A stretch of 64,000 bases of DNA from Mongoliibacter ruber (lineage in GTDB: Bacteria > Bacteroidota > Bacteroidia > Cytophagales > Cyclobacteriaceae), in assembly GCF_003003005.1 (NCBI RefSeq), contig NZ_PVTR01000003.1:356890-420889 (forward strand). Reading direction: 5' to 3'. Of this stretch, positions 27,020-35,522 are shown piece after piece. The stretch's first letter is position 1. Every line of letters begins with the position of its first letter. The position numbers were made by a program, and so were the translations under genes. The notes beneath the pieces are model-generated. The model was not told the DNA's origin, did no database searches, and was given only the letters and a program-made list of their open reading frames with translations.

Positions 27020-27878
27020 ATTAAGTGTTCTTGGATTTCTATTTATAATTTCTTCCTGTGACCTTTTCGAGTTTAGGTCCACCGAAGAAGATGACGATGA
27101 CAATCCAATAGTAGCTGAAGTCAATGGCAGTGAATTGAGGCAATCTGAGTTGAAGCTGGTATCTACAATAGGCATGAATTCTTCTGACAGCACAGCCATG
27201 ATCAACAGGTATGTGCAGTCTTGGGTCAGGAAACAGCTGATGATACGGGAGGCCACCAAGTCAATGGCCTTTGATGAAGCTGAAATCAACAGGAAATTGC
27301 TTGACTACAAATACACCTTAATGGTATATGAGTTTGAAAAAGCCTTTTTGGAAGAAAACCTTGATGAAAGTATCTCCAATCAGGAGATAGAAGCTTACTA
27401 CAAGCAAAATCAGGAGAACTTTAGCCTAAAGGAAATCATAGTAAGGTGTAATTTCTTAAAAATGGATAAAAGCAGTAACCAAAACAGAAATCTGGAGAGA
27501 TTATTGCCAAGACCTGAAGGAAGCCAAAGTGATGCGATCAATGAAATTGCATTAAAATATGCCAACAACTACTTCTTGGAAGATTCTACCTGGATTAGAT
27601 TTGAGGACATCATTCTAAATACTCCTTTGGCTGATCATCCCAATAAAGTGGGATTGATTAAAAGTAATTCAGTGATCAACGTGGAAGATGATAGATATAA
27701 ATATTACTTCCGGATTTTGGAATATAAATTGCAAGACCAAATACCTCCTGTAGAATTTGTCAAAGAAGAAATTTCCAAGATTCTAGTAAATAAAAAAAGA
27801 GTTGGTCTAATAGAACAATTTCAAAAAGAAATATACAACCGTGCACTTGAAAATAATGAGTTTAAAATATATGAGTAG
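26979..27878 (+). CDS. SurA-like lipoprotein lacking a parvulin domain
   Basis: The 299-residue lipoprotein (FLFIISSCDLFE) starts inside the end of the previous gene (41-nt overlap). After the signal comes a SurA N-terminal-type chaperone region: VAEVNGSELRQSELKLV, then a set of helices up to QEIEAYYKQNQENFSL. No parvulin block (SHIL ... GYHII) is seen where it would be expected, so it is probably a chaperone without isomerase activity. The ATG at 26979 is the only one that includes the signal peptide. Confidence 0.82.
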   Translation: MKKRRSTIEWSLTKLSVLGFLFIISSCDLFEFRSTEEDDDDNPIVAEVNGSELRQSELKLVSTIGMNSSDSTAMINRYVQSWVRKQLMIREATKSMAFDEAEINRKLLDYKYTLMVYEFEKAFLEENLDESISNQEIEAYYKQNQENFSLKEIIVRCNFLKMDKSSNQNRNLERLLPRPEGSQSDAINEIALKYANNYFLEDSTWIRFEDIILNTPLADHPNKVGLIKSNSVINVEDDRYKYYFRILEYKLQDQIPPVEFVKEEISKILVNKKRVGLIEQFQKEIYNRALENNEFKIYE

Positions 27879-29268
27879 CTTAAAATACCTGATCTTATCA
27901 ATTGTCTCTCTTGTGGTGATCAATTCAGCAAAGGCCCAGACAGTAGAAGCTGAGGAAGAACAAAAACCAGCAAATGCCACACCTACTTCAGGGCAGGTAC
28001 TTGACAAAATTGTAGCCAAGGTCAATAACTACATTTTGTTGGAATCTGATGTTCAGCAAGCTTATCTTGAAGCTATTGCCCAATCACAGCAAGATTTTGA
28101 TCCACCATCCCGCTGTGATGTCTTCGAATCTCTGCTTATCAACAAGCTGATGGTTGCCAAGGCAGAAATTGACTCCATTCAGGTGACAGATGCAGAGGTT
28201 GTTTTTCAAGCAGACCAAAGGCTAACTATGGTCATGCAGCAGTTTGGCGGTGATGAAGAATTACTCGCTGAGATATATGGTAAAACAGCGGATCAACTTA
28301 AATCTGAAATCGAAGATCAGTTGAGAGAACAGCTTATTGTACAGAAGATGCAGCAGAGAATCACGGATGGATTGACAGTGTCTCCAGCCGAGGTGAGAAA
28401 ATTCTACAACAGCATTCCTAGAGACTCCCTGCCATTTTTCTCAGCCGAGGTAACTGTAGGTCAAATCGTCAAAAAACCTGATGTTTCTCAAAGTGTAAAA
28501 AATGATATCATCGCAGAGATGAGAGAGTATAAGCGGAAAATTGATTCTGGAGAGTCTGATTTTCAAACGCTAGCCACCAACCACTCACAAGATCCAGGGT
28601 CCGCTATGCAAGGTGGTGAATTAGGATTCTTCAGAAGAGGCGAATTGGCACCTGAATACGAAGCTACAGCCTTGGGACTAAGACCAGGGGAAATCAGTGA
28701 ACCGATTGAGACACAATTTGGATTCCACATGATTCAACTGCTTGAAAGAAGAGGAAATACTTATAATTCAAGGCATATCCTGCTTCGCCCACTACCATCA
28801 GAAGATGATATCAAAAAAGCAGAAAGGTACCTCGATAGTTTGAGGCAACAAATCATAGAAGAAAAAATAGAGTTTTCCAAAGCTGCCAAAAACCATTCTG
28901 ATGACAGACCAACTTCAGATAATGGAGGCTTCTTCTCTGATCCTCAAAATCAATCCAATAGACTTACCCTAAGAACATTGGAAGATCCTGTATTATACTT
29001 CACCCTTGATTCCATGAAGGTAGGTTCAATTACTACTCCTATGAGATTTGAAGATGAACGTGAGGGTACCAAAGTAAGGATTCTCTTCTACAAAGAAAGG
29101 TATCCGGCACATAGGGCCAATATGGAGGATGATTTTGAAAAATTAAAAGCTGCAACCCGTAGAAAGAAAGAAGACGATATCCTGAGCAGATGGTTCGTAG
29201 GTGCAAAGGAGGATGTTTTTATAGATATTGATCCATCCTACGACCGATGTGAGGTTTTGAAGGATTAA
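27871..29268 (+). CDS. SurA-like periplasmic peptidyl-prolyl isomerase
   Basis: This gene is predicted to encode a soluble periplasmic chaperone/isomerase. I place the start at the ATG at 27871, which overlaps the previous stop (ATGAGTAG) and gives a clean signal peptide (MSSLKYLILSIVSLVVINSAKA); an ATG at 27841 would add ten residues. A SurA N-domain (VLDKIVAKVNNYILLESDV) is followed by two parvulin domains (around TVGQIVKKP to FGFHMIQLLERR, then SRHILLRP onward). A strong terminator follows. Confidence 0.92.
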   Translation: MSSLKYLILSIVSLVVINSAKAQTVEAEEEQKPANATPTSGQVLDKIVAKVNNYILLESDVQQAYLEAIAQSQQDFDPPSRCDVFESLLINKLMVAKAEIDSIQVTDAEVVFQADQRLTMVMQQFGGDEELLAEIYGKTADQLKSEIEDQLREQLIVQKMQQRITDGLTVSPAEVRKFYNSIPRDSLPFFSAEVTVGQIVKKPDVSQSVKNDIIAEMREYKRKIDSGESDFQTLATNHSQDPGSAMQGGELGFFRRGELAPEYEATALGLRPGEISEPIETQFGFHMIQLLERRGNTYNSRHILLRPLPSEDDIKKAERYLDSLRQQIIEEKIEFSKAAKNHSDDRPTSDNGGFFSDPQNQSNRLTLRTLEDPVLYFTLDSMKVGSITTPMRFEDEREGTKVRILFYKERYPAHRANMEDDFEKLKAATRRKKEDDILSRWFVGAKEDVFIDIDPSYDRCEVLKD

Positions 29269-29304
29269 AAAAAAACCGCTGTGTCATCACAGCGGTTTTT
29301 TTTT
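29269..29304. terminator. Bidirectional terminator after the SurA-like cluster
   Basis: AACCGCTGTG (29274-29283) pairs with CACAGCGGTT (29288-29297) around TCAT, flanked by an A-run on the left and a T-run on the right. It serves both the plus-strand PPIase genes and the convergent AraC gene. Confidence 0.9.
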
Positions 29305-29322
29305 GCTTAAAGAGATTGAAAT

Positions 29323-30255
29323 TTAGCTTTGTACATTGATGAGGGATTCTCTTCTTCTCATCTTTCCTGCCGGTAGGCCATACATCATCTTAAATCTTCT
29401 ACAGAAATAAGCTGTGTCTTTGTAGCCAACCTCTTTTCCAATATCCCTGATACTCTTTTTGGAAGTTCTCAGCAGTTCAACCGCAGCTTCCATTCTTTGA
29501 TATTCTATATAATCCTGGGGATTGATACCTGTCAACATTTTGAAATACTGACCTACATAATCTTCAGACACATTGGCCACTTTTGCCAAAACCTTGTTAG
29601 AAAGGTCCCCACCAATGTTTTTCTTGATATAATTGAACAAGTCTATCAATCTAGGATCTTTGAAATAAGTACTGTTGGTGGACAATTCTTCCATAAACAG
29701 TCTGTTTTTCAAAATATGTCTGACAATCTCAATTACCAATAGCTCAGTATGGATTTTCATCACCCTTTCCTTTCCAGGTGTATTCTGTTCTGTCTCCTTC
29801 ACCATGTCTTCTACTATGGTTGCTATCCTGTCATTGAACCTGATTGCAAAAGGTGGAATTCCTAAAGAATGGAAAAAGTTGACTACATCAAATACTTTAG
29901 CTTCAAAAGTTACTATGGTAACACAGTCTTCGTCTGTATTTTTAATGTCTCTAAAGCTGATGGTCTGTAAATACTTTCTCTTGTTATCTAAAAAAGCATC
30001 ATTGACTACTTCATTTTTCTTAGAGGCTGCGCCAAAGGCTACAGACGATTTTCTATTTGCAGGAATAAACAATATTTCACCCTCATTCACCAACTCTTGT
30101 TCATCCCCAAATTTCAAACTCCCTTGATGAAGTAAAATCAAAGTATTCTCAGCATCGTGGTAGTCCAGTACATGCACAGGCTTCTCTATCCTGTAGTTAT
30201 TTCCTCTTAAAAATCGGACACCAACTGATTCAATGACTTTATTGTAATATTCCAT
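29323..30255 (-). CDS. AraC family transcriptional regulator
   Basis: The 310-residue protein has a C-terminal double helix-turn-helix AraC domain (about residues 205-300; NVSEDYVGQYFKMLTGINPQDYIEYQRMEAA and IRDIGKEVGYKDTAYFCRRFK are the two halves) and an N-terminal cupin-like sensing region. The effector is unknown. It has its own promoter (30282-30309) and is not obviously linked to the acyl-CoA dehydrogenase behind it, from which a terminator separates it. Confidence 0.9.
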   Translation of the reverse strand: MEYYNKVIESVGVRFLRGNNYRIEKPVHVLDYHDAENTLILLHQGSLKFGDEQELVNEGEILFIPANRKSSVAFGAASKKNEVVNDAFLDNKRKYLQTISFRDIKNTDEDCVTIVTFEAKVFDVVNFFHSLGIPPFAIRFNDRIATIVEDMVKETEQNTPGKERVMKIHTELLVIEIVRHILKNRLFMEELSTNSTYFKDPRLIDLFNYIKKNIGGDLSNKVLAKVANVSEDYVGQYFKMLTGINPQDYIEYQRMEAAVELLRTSKKSIRDIGKEVGYKDTAYFCRRFKMMYGLPAGKMRRRESLINVQS

Positions 30256-30281
30256 GATATAGGTTGATTAAGGTTTTTTTC

Positions 30282-30309
30282 CAAAACTATAATAATTTTC
30301 TATAATCAA
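30282..30309 (-). promoter_or_regulatory. Bacteroidota-type promoter of the AraC gene
   Basis: On the minus strand TTG (30309-30307) and TAGTTTTG (30289-30282) are separated by 17 nt, matching the TTG / TAnnTTTG consensus. The start codon at 30255 leaves a leader of about 20 nt. Confidence 0.6.
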
Positions 30310-30340
30310 GCAGAATTATTAAATAAAAAATCAGAAAAAA

Positions 30341-30373
30341 TAAAAAAAAGGCATAAAAACCAGTTTTTATGCC
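30341..30373 (-). terminator. Intrinsic terminator of the acyl-CoA dehydrogenase gene
   Basis: GGCATAAAAA and TTTTTATGCC pair around a 4-nt loop (30350-30373) and on the minus strand are followed by eight T. It lies 22 nt beyond the dehydrogenase stop. Confidence 0.85.
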
Positions 30374-30395
30374 CATAATTTGGAAGATTTCGATA

Positions 30396-31535
30396 TTAGC
30401 TTAAAATGCTTCGTGATATGACTATTTTTTGAATTTCACTAGTTCCTTCATAAATCTGCGTAATTTTTGCGTCTCTCATAAGGCGCTCTACGTGGTATTC
30501 TTTGACATAACCGTAACCTCCATGTACTTGAATTGCTTCTACCGTGACATTCATTGCAACTTCCGAAGCGTATAGTTTTGCCATGGCGCTGGCATCCGAA
30601 TAATCCTTGCCTTGATCCTTGAGCCATGCGGATTTATATACCAAAAGCCTAGCTGCTTCAATTTGTGTAGCCATATCCGCCAACTTAAATTGAATTGCCT
30701 GATGTTGACTTATTGGTTTCCCGAATGCTTTTCTCTCTTTGGAATAAGCTAATGCCAATTCATATGCTCCGGATGCAATCCCAAGGGCTTGGGCAGCTAT
30801 GCCAATCCTACCTCCATTGAGTGTCTCCATAGCAAAACGAAACCCAAAACCCTCCTCTCCTATCATATTTTCTGCAGGTACTTTGACATCTGAAAACATC
30901 AAAGAATGCGTGTCAGATCCTCGGATACCAAGTTTATCTTCTTTTTTGCCTATCACAAAACCTTCCCATTCCTTTTCTACGATAAAAGCTGAGATGCCTT
31001 TATGCCCTTTTTCTGGATTGGTCTGGGCTATCACGAGGTAAACACTTGCTGTATTCCCGTTGGTAATCCAGTTTTTGGTTCCATTTAAAATATAATGATC
31101 CCCACTTTTTTCAGCAGTGGTTTTCTGAGAGGTCGCATCAGATCCAGCTTCCGGTTCTGAAAGACAAAAAGCACCAATAACCTCGCCTGTTGCCAATTTT
31201 TTCAAATACTTCTCTTTCTGAGCTTCACTGCCATACTTTTCCAAGCCCCAACAAACCAATGAATTGTTGACAGACATAGAAACAGAGGCAGAGGCATCAA
31301 TTTTTGAAATCTCCTCCATGGCTATCACATAGGAGATGGTATCCATTCCTCCTCCATTGTACTTTGGATCCACCATCATGCCCATAAATCCCAACTCGCC
31401 CATCATTTTGATCTGCTCGTATGGAAACCTCGCTTCGGTATCTCTCTCAATTACTCCAGACAAAAGCTCTGACTTGGCAAAGTCTCTTGCAGCATCCCGC
31501 ACCGCTAAGTGCTCCTCTGTATATTCAAAATGCAT
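30396..31535 (-). CDS. Acyl-CoA dehydrogenase
   Basis: This is an FAD enzyme of the acyl-CoA dehydrogenase family (beta-oxidation or branched-chain amino-acid breakdown). The 379 residues carry the N-terminal helical domain, the middle beta domain with AFCLSEPEAGSDATSQ and YILNGTKNWITNG, and the C-terminal domain with VQVHGGYGYVKEYHVERLMRD-type signature and the catalytic glutamate in IYEGTSEIQKIVISR. Length and order are normal, closest in type to short/branched-chain enzymes; the chain-length preference is not deducible. It is a single-gene unit with its own terminator. Confidence 0.95.
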   Translation of the reverse strand: MHFEYTEEHLAVRDAARDFAKSELLSGVIERDTEARFPYEQIKMMGELGFMGMMVDPKYNGGGMDTISYVIAMEEISKIDASASVSMSVNNSLVCWGLEKYGSEAQKEKYLKKLATGEVIGAFCLSEPEAGSDATSQKTTAEKSGDHYILNGTKNWITNGNTASVYLVIAQTNPEKGHKGISAFIVEKEWEGFVIGKKEDKLGIRGSDTHSLMFSDVKVPAENMIGEEGFGFRFAMETLNGGRIGIAAQALGIASGAYELALAYSKERKAFGKPISQHQAIQFKLADMATQIEAARLLVYKSAWLKDQGKDYSDASAMAKLYASEVAMNVTVEAIQVHGGYGYVKEYHVERLMRDAKITQIYEGTSEIQKIVISRSILS

Positions 31536-31577
31536 ATTTTATTTGGGTTTAAATATTTTGGATTGGAATATAGTTAC

Positions 31578-31609
31578 AAAAAAAATAAGGGACAATTTCT
31601 TGCCCCTTA
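31578..31609 (-). terminator. Intrinsic terminator of the pan-flippase-peptidase operon
   Basis: On the minus strand TAAGGG/CCCTTA (31604-31609 with 31586-31591) plus an inner TTG/CAA pair close a hairpin followed by eight T (31585-31578). It lies 37 nt after the zinc peptidase stop. Confidence 0.75.
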
Positions 31610-31646
31610 AAGTAAACTCATTTTATGAATTTGAGTTTCCAGACCC

Positions 31647-32333
31647 TTAATCTCTATTGCCAAAAAAGATCATGATGTAATAAGCCAAGGTAGCCAATGC
31701 TGCCAATGCTGCCACCACATATGTCATGGCTGCCCATTTTAAGGCATCTTTTGACATAGCGTATTCATCCGCTGTAACCACATTTCTTTCTTTGACCCAT
31801 GCCAAGGCTCTGGCACTTGCGTCAAATTCCACAGGCAATGTCACTAGCGTAAATAAGGTCATGATACCATAAGCTCCTACTATGATAAAACCAATAAGCT
31901 CATAAGGCAAGCCAATAAAAGCTCCACCAAAAAGAGAAGCGATCAAAACAATATTCAATATTTTACCACTTGCATTCTGAACAGGGACCATCGCAGAGCG
32001 AAGGTTAAGCCATGTATAGGCAGTAGCGTGTTGGATTGCGTGACCACATTCATGAGCCGCAACTGCCGCAGCGGCTGCGTTCCTACCATAATACACGTCA
32101 GGACTTAAATTAACGGTTTTGTTGGCAGGATTGTAATGGTCAGTCAATTGACCTTCTACAGATAGTACCTTCACATCACCCACATTATTATCAGCCAACA
32201 TCAATTCAGCAATCTCTTTTCCTGAAAGATTTGCTTTAAGGGAGGTCTGTGAGTATTTCTTGAACTTGCTTTTCAGCCTTCTGCTCACTATAAAACCTAG
32301 TGCAGCGAATACAATTACAATTAGTATGATCAT
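31647..32333 (-). CDS. Membrane zinc metallopeptidase (YugP type)
   Basis: The 228-residue protein is of the neutral zinc peptidase family typified by B. subtilis YugP. An N-terminal membrane helix (1-17) precedes the catalytic motif HECGHAIQH (HExxH variant, about residue 114), followed by three to four further hydrophobic helices, including EFDASARAL, which is conserved after the second helix. The substrate is unknown. It is last in the panC-panD-flippase operon, 32 nt after the flippase gene. Confidence 0.9.
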   Translation of the reverse strand: MIILIVIVFAALGFIVSRRLKSKFKKYSQTSLKANLSGKEIAELMLADNNVGDVKVLSVEGQLTDHYNPANKTVNLSPDVYYGRNAAAAAVAAHECGHAIQHATAYTWLNLRSAMVPVQNASGKILNIVLIASLFGGAFIGLPYELIGFIIVGAYGIMTLFTLVTLPVEFDASARALAWVKERNVVTADEYAMSKDALKWAAMTYVVAALAALATLAYYIMIFFGNRD

Positions 32334-32365
32334 ATTTTGATAATTTTACTTACTCTGTTACGAAT

Positions 32366-33367
32366 TTATAAAGATTTTGATGTCTTCTCAGAAGTAATTT
32401 TAAAGAAAAAAACTATGCAAATCAATCCAGTGACTATAATCGTCAATACCTGACTGGTGTGGATAATCACAGCAAAGATTTTTCCCTCCTCATTACTCAA
32501 TCCATAAGCCATCAAAATAAAAGCCACTAATGCATGAAAGGTCCCAATTCCTCCCTGAACAGGTGCCACCATGCCAATACTACCCATTACCATGACCATG
32601 AGCAAAGAACTCAGTGACAAACTGGCAGTGGAAGGAATGGCCCAGGCAACAAATAACAATGCAAAATAATACGTCACCCAAATCGCTGTGGAACTCGACC
32701 AGAAACCTAGCTGATTGTGGACTTTCTTCAAACTCATCAAGCCAAAAACAAGGTCTCTTATAAAGTGTCTGGCTTTTTTGACTATTCCTGCATCTTTATA
32801 TTTCTGAAATAAGAGGTACAGAAAAATAACAGCAATAAGCCCACCCCCTATCACAATTGGTAGGATGTTCAGCATTTTTTCATAGAGCCCTCTTACAGAA
32901 ACCAAATCTGTAAACAGATTCACAAACAAGCTATTTTCTAAAATGAAAGCTAGAATAATGGTGAACACCATAAACAATAGGTCTATGGTCCTTTCCAAAA
33001 TCACAGTTCCAATCAAAGTACCCATTTGATTTCCCTCCATCTTAGAGACCACTCCACACCTCGCTACTTCACCGGCACGGGGTACAAGAAGGTTGGTCAG
33101 GTAACCGATCATCAGGGCTACAAAAGACTTTCCCGTATCAATACTGGTATCCTCAGAAGCTTCTATCAGGAGTTTCCACCTCCAAGCCCTCAAGTAAAAC
33201 CCAAAAAGTGACACCACTATAGAAGCAGCAATCCAGAAGAAAGAAGTTTCACGCAATGCATCAACCAAGCTTTGGAATGATATGTCCTTATACAGAAACC
33301 AAAATATCCAAATGGCTATTGCAAGAGAGACCAATACTTGAATCCACTGCTTCTTGCTCAGTCTCAC
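32366..33367 (-). CDS. Flippase-like / LPG-synthase-TM (UPF0104) membrane protein
   Basis: The 333-residue multi-pass protein (about eight transmembrane helices) matches the lysylphosphatidylglycerol synthase transmembrane family by its blocks FLRAWRWKLLI, YLTNLLVPRAGEVARC and PVQGGIGTFHALV. The synthase domain itself is absent, as usual in the UPF0104 group. Lipid or glycan transport is proposed for the family but the substrate is unknown. It begins 1 nt after the panD stop. Confidence 0.85.
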   Translation of the reverse strand: MRLSKKQWIQVLVSLAIAIWIFWFLYKDISFQSLVDALRETSFFWIAASIVVSLFGFYLRAWRWKLLIEASEDTSIDTGKSFVALMIGYLTNLLVPRAGEVARCGVVSKMEGNQMGTLIGTVILERTIDLLFMVFTIILAFILENSLFVNLFTDLVSVRGLYEKMLNILPIVIGGGLIAVIFLYLLFQKYKDAGIVKKARHFIRDLVFGLMSLKKVHNQLGFWSSSTAIWVTYYFALLFVAWAIPSTASLSLSSLLMVMVMGSIGMVAPVQGGIGTFHALVAFILMAYGLSNEEGKIFAVIIHTSQVLTIIVTGLICIVFFFKITSEKTSKSL

Positions 33368-33368
33368 A

Positions 33369-33716
33369 TCATATCAGTTTGTTGTGGTCATCCGGGAAAA
33401 CAACCACAGGTTTGTATTGTTTGGCTTCTTCAAAGTCCATCGAAGCATAAGAAATAAGGATGACAACATCACCTACCTGAGCTTTTCTGGCAGCAGGTCC
33501 ATTCAAACAAATCATGCCACTTCCCCTTTCACCCTTGATGACATAGGTCTCAAGCCTTTCACCGTTGTTGATGTTTACGATCTGCACTTTTTCATTTTCA
33601 ATGATATTGGCAGCATCCATTAAGTCTTCATCGACCGTGATGCTACCTACATAGTGCAGTTCTGCTTGCGTAATCTTTACCCTGTGGATTTTTGATTTAA
33701 GTACTTGGATATGCAT
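33369..33716 (-). CDS. panD: Aspartate 1-decarboxylase (proenzyme)
   Basis: PanD makes beta-alanine from aspartate for pantothenate. The 115-residue proenzyme carries the self-cleavage site Gly24-Ser25 in [11 protein letters not shown], which yields the pyruvoyl group. The conserved [17 protein letters not shown] and NGPAAR blocks follow. It lies 18 nt after panC in the same operon, so both halves of pantothenate synthesis other than PanB/PanE are made together. Confidence 0.97.
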   Translation of the reverse strand: MHIQVLKSKIHRVKITQAELHYVGSITVDEDLMDAANIIENEKVQIVNINNGERLETYVIKGERGSGMICLNGPAARKAQVGDVVILISYASMDFEEAKQYKPVVVFPDDHNKLI

Positions 33717-33734
33717 TTTGGTAGTATATTTCCT

Positions 33735-34583
33735 TTAATCTTCAATTACTGTAATGTTATCAATCAACCTGACATCTCCTACATAGGCTGCTGTGCAGAT
33801 CGAACAGGAGGCAGAAGCCTCAATAGAATTTATTTTTTCCATTGTAGCGGAATTCACCAGTTCAAAATATTCGAGTCGGATATTTTGAGAAGAAAACCGA
33901 TCCTCAATTTGGTTTCGGATGCTTAACCAATCTTTGCCCGCTAAAAGTTCTGATTTTGCAAAAGTGAGTGACTCTATCAGTATAAGCGCCTCTTTCTTTT
34001 CCTGAATGGAAAGACGCATATTCCTTGAAGAAAGCGCCAATCCACTTGCTTCCCTTACCGTAGGCAAAGCAATTATTTCCACATCCAAAGAAAGGTCATA
34101 AATCAATTGCCGGATGACGGCCACCTGCTGCAAGTCCTTTTGACCAAAGAAAGCTTTGTGAGGATTAACAATATTTAACAATTTGGCTACTACGACCCCT
34201 ACACCACTAAAATGTCCCGGGCGAAATTCCCCTTCCAAAGTATTATCCAAGCCCTCAAAAACCATTTTTAAACGGGGTGTACGGGGATAGATCTCCTGTA
34301 TTTCAGGCAAAAAGAGACAGTCTACCTCAATTTCCTTCAATAAAACCATGTCTTTGTCCAAAGTCTGCGGATACTTGTCAAAGTCCTCAGTGTTATTGAA
34401 TTGGGTCGGATTCACAAAGATTGAAACAACTACATAATCAGAATATAATTTTGCTTTTTTTATCAAGTCCAAATGCCCCTCATGTAATGCGCCCATTGTA
34501 GGCACAAAACCAATTGAAGTTTGGCTATTTTTAAGAATAGAAAGTTCTGATTTTACAGCCTCTTTGGTTCGGAGGATTTTCAA
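33735..34583 (-). CDS. panC: Pantoate-beta-alanine ligase
   Basis: PanC joins pantoate and beta-alanine using ATP. The 282 residues include PTMGALHEGHLDLI (ATP-binding HIGH-like), VNPTQFN, EGEFRPGHFSGVGVVV and the KMSKS-like ALSSRNMRLS. Length is normal. It is the first gene of the operon panC-panD-flippase-peptidase and is divergent from the GT5-like gene by 126 nt, a gap holding a promoter for each strand. Confidence 0.97.
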   Translation of the reverse strand: MKILRTKEAVKSELSILKNSQTSIGFVPTMGALHEGHLDLIKKAKLYSDYVVVSIFVNPTQFNNTEDFDKYPQTLDKDMVLLKEIEVDCLFLPEIQEIYPRTPRLKMVFEGLDNTLEGEFRPGHFSGVGVVVAKLLNIVNPHKAFFGQKDLQQVAVIRQLIYDLSLDVEIIALPTVREASGLALSSRNMRLSIQEKKEALILIESLTFAKSELLAGKDWLSIRNQIEDRFSSQNIRLEYFELVNSATMEKINSIEASASCSICTAAYVGDVRLIDNITVIED

Positions 34584-34614
34584 GGTATTGTATTTTTGGA
34601 ATGTAAAATAGAGG

Positions 34615-34643
34615 CAAAACTATATCATAATCTAATATAACAA
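34615..34643 (-). promoter_or_regulatory. Bacteroidota-type promoter of the panC operon
   Basis: On the minus strand TTG (34643-34641) and TAGTTTTG (34622-34615) are separated by 18 nt. The panC ATG at 34583 leaves a leader of about 25 nt. Confidence 0.62.
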
Positions 34644-34665
34644 TGGCTTTACCACTTTTTTTTTG

Positions 34666-34673
34666 TAACTTTG
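34666..34673 (+). promoter_or_regulatory. Probable -7 element of the GT5-like gene
   Basis: TAACTTTG matches TAnnTTTG exactly and sits 36 nt before the ATG at 34710. No clear -33 TTG is seen at the usual distance. It faces away from the panC promoter. Confidence 0.55.
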
Positions 34674-34709
34674 TACGTATTTTATTCCTTAACAAAACTT
34701 TAACAAGAT

Positions 34710-35522
34710 ATGTCAAAACTCCGTATCCTCTACGTTGCTAGCGAAATCAATCCATTTCTAGAAACTTCTGAAGTTGCAAACTTCGTGAGAGCCCTTCCTC
34801 AAGCGATGCAGGAAAAAGGAATGGAAATCCGTATTCTTGTTCCGAGATTTGGATTAATTAACGAAAGAAAAAACAGACTTCATGAGGTAGTCAGACTTTC
34901 TGGAATTAATATTGCAGTCGGAGAGGAGGAGAAACCATTGATCATCAAAGTGGCTTCTATCCCTAACGCCAAACTTCAGGTATACTTCATAGACAATGAA
35001 GACTATTTCCAGAGAAAAAGCGTTTTCCATGACAAGCAAGAAAAATTCTACGAAGACAATGACGAAAGAGCCATTTTCTTCTGTAAAGGAGTAATTGAAA
35101 CTGTAAAAAAACTAGGTTGGGCCCCGGATGTGGTGCATTGTAATGACTGGATGACCAGCTTGATACCAATGTATCTCAAAACGACCTACAAAAACGAGCC
35201 TTTATTTAAGGATACAAAATCAGTGTTTGCTATATACAACACAGGTTTTACCCATAAATTTGGCGACGATTTGTTAGAAAAAGTGAAAATGGTGGATATC
35301 GATGATGCCATTCTTGCTCCTCTCAAATCAAAAGATTACGAAGGCTTCCTCAAAATAGGAATGGAGTATGCCGACGTGGTCATCAAGAGCGACGAAATAT
35401 CTGAAAAACTAAGCCTACTCATAGAAGAGTGCTCTAAAGACAAGAAGTGTGAGATTAATAGCGAAGAAGACGAACAACTTTTTGAAAGTTACTACAACAT
35501 CTATACTGACCTTGCCGGCTAA
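34710..35522 (+). CDS. Stand-alone GT5 (glycogen synthase N-domain) protein, ADP-glucose motif lost
   Basis: The 270 residues match only the N-terminal half of glycogen/starch synthase: LRILYVASEINPFL, RFGLINERK, FFCKGVIETVKKLGWAPDVVHCNDWMTSLIPMYLK. The C-terminal GT1 half is absent although the frame is intact. The ADP-glucose-binding KTGGLAD motif reads ETSEVAN (E18 in place of the lysine), so catalysis is unlikely. A regulatory or binding role is inferred, but none can be named. Its end overlaps the longest frame of the DUF4270 gene. Confidence 0.85.
   Translation: MSKLRILYVASEINPFLETSEVANFVRALPQAMQEKGMEIRILVPRFGLINERKNRLHEVVRLSGINIAVGEEEKPLIIKVASIPNAKLQVYFIDNEDYFQRKSVFHDKQEKFYEDNDERAIFFCKGVIETVKKLGWAPDVVHCNDWMTSLIPMYLKTTYKNEPLFKDTKSVFAIYNTGFTHKFGDDLLEKVKMVDIDDAILAPLKSKDYEGFLKIGMEYADVVIKSDEISEKLSLLIEECSKDKKCEINSEEDEQLFESYYNIYTDLAG

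Noticed and set aside
34710-35522. Active glycogen synthase
   Set aside because: The catalytic GT1 half is missing and the ADP-glucose lysine motif is replaced, so it is called a GT5-like protein only.
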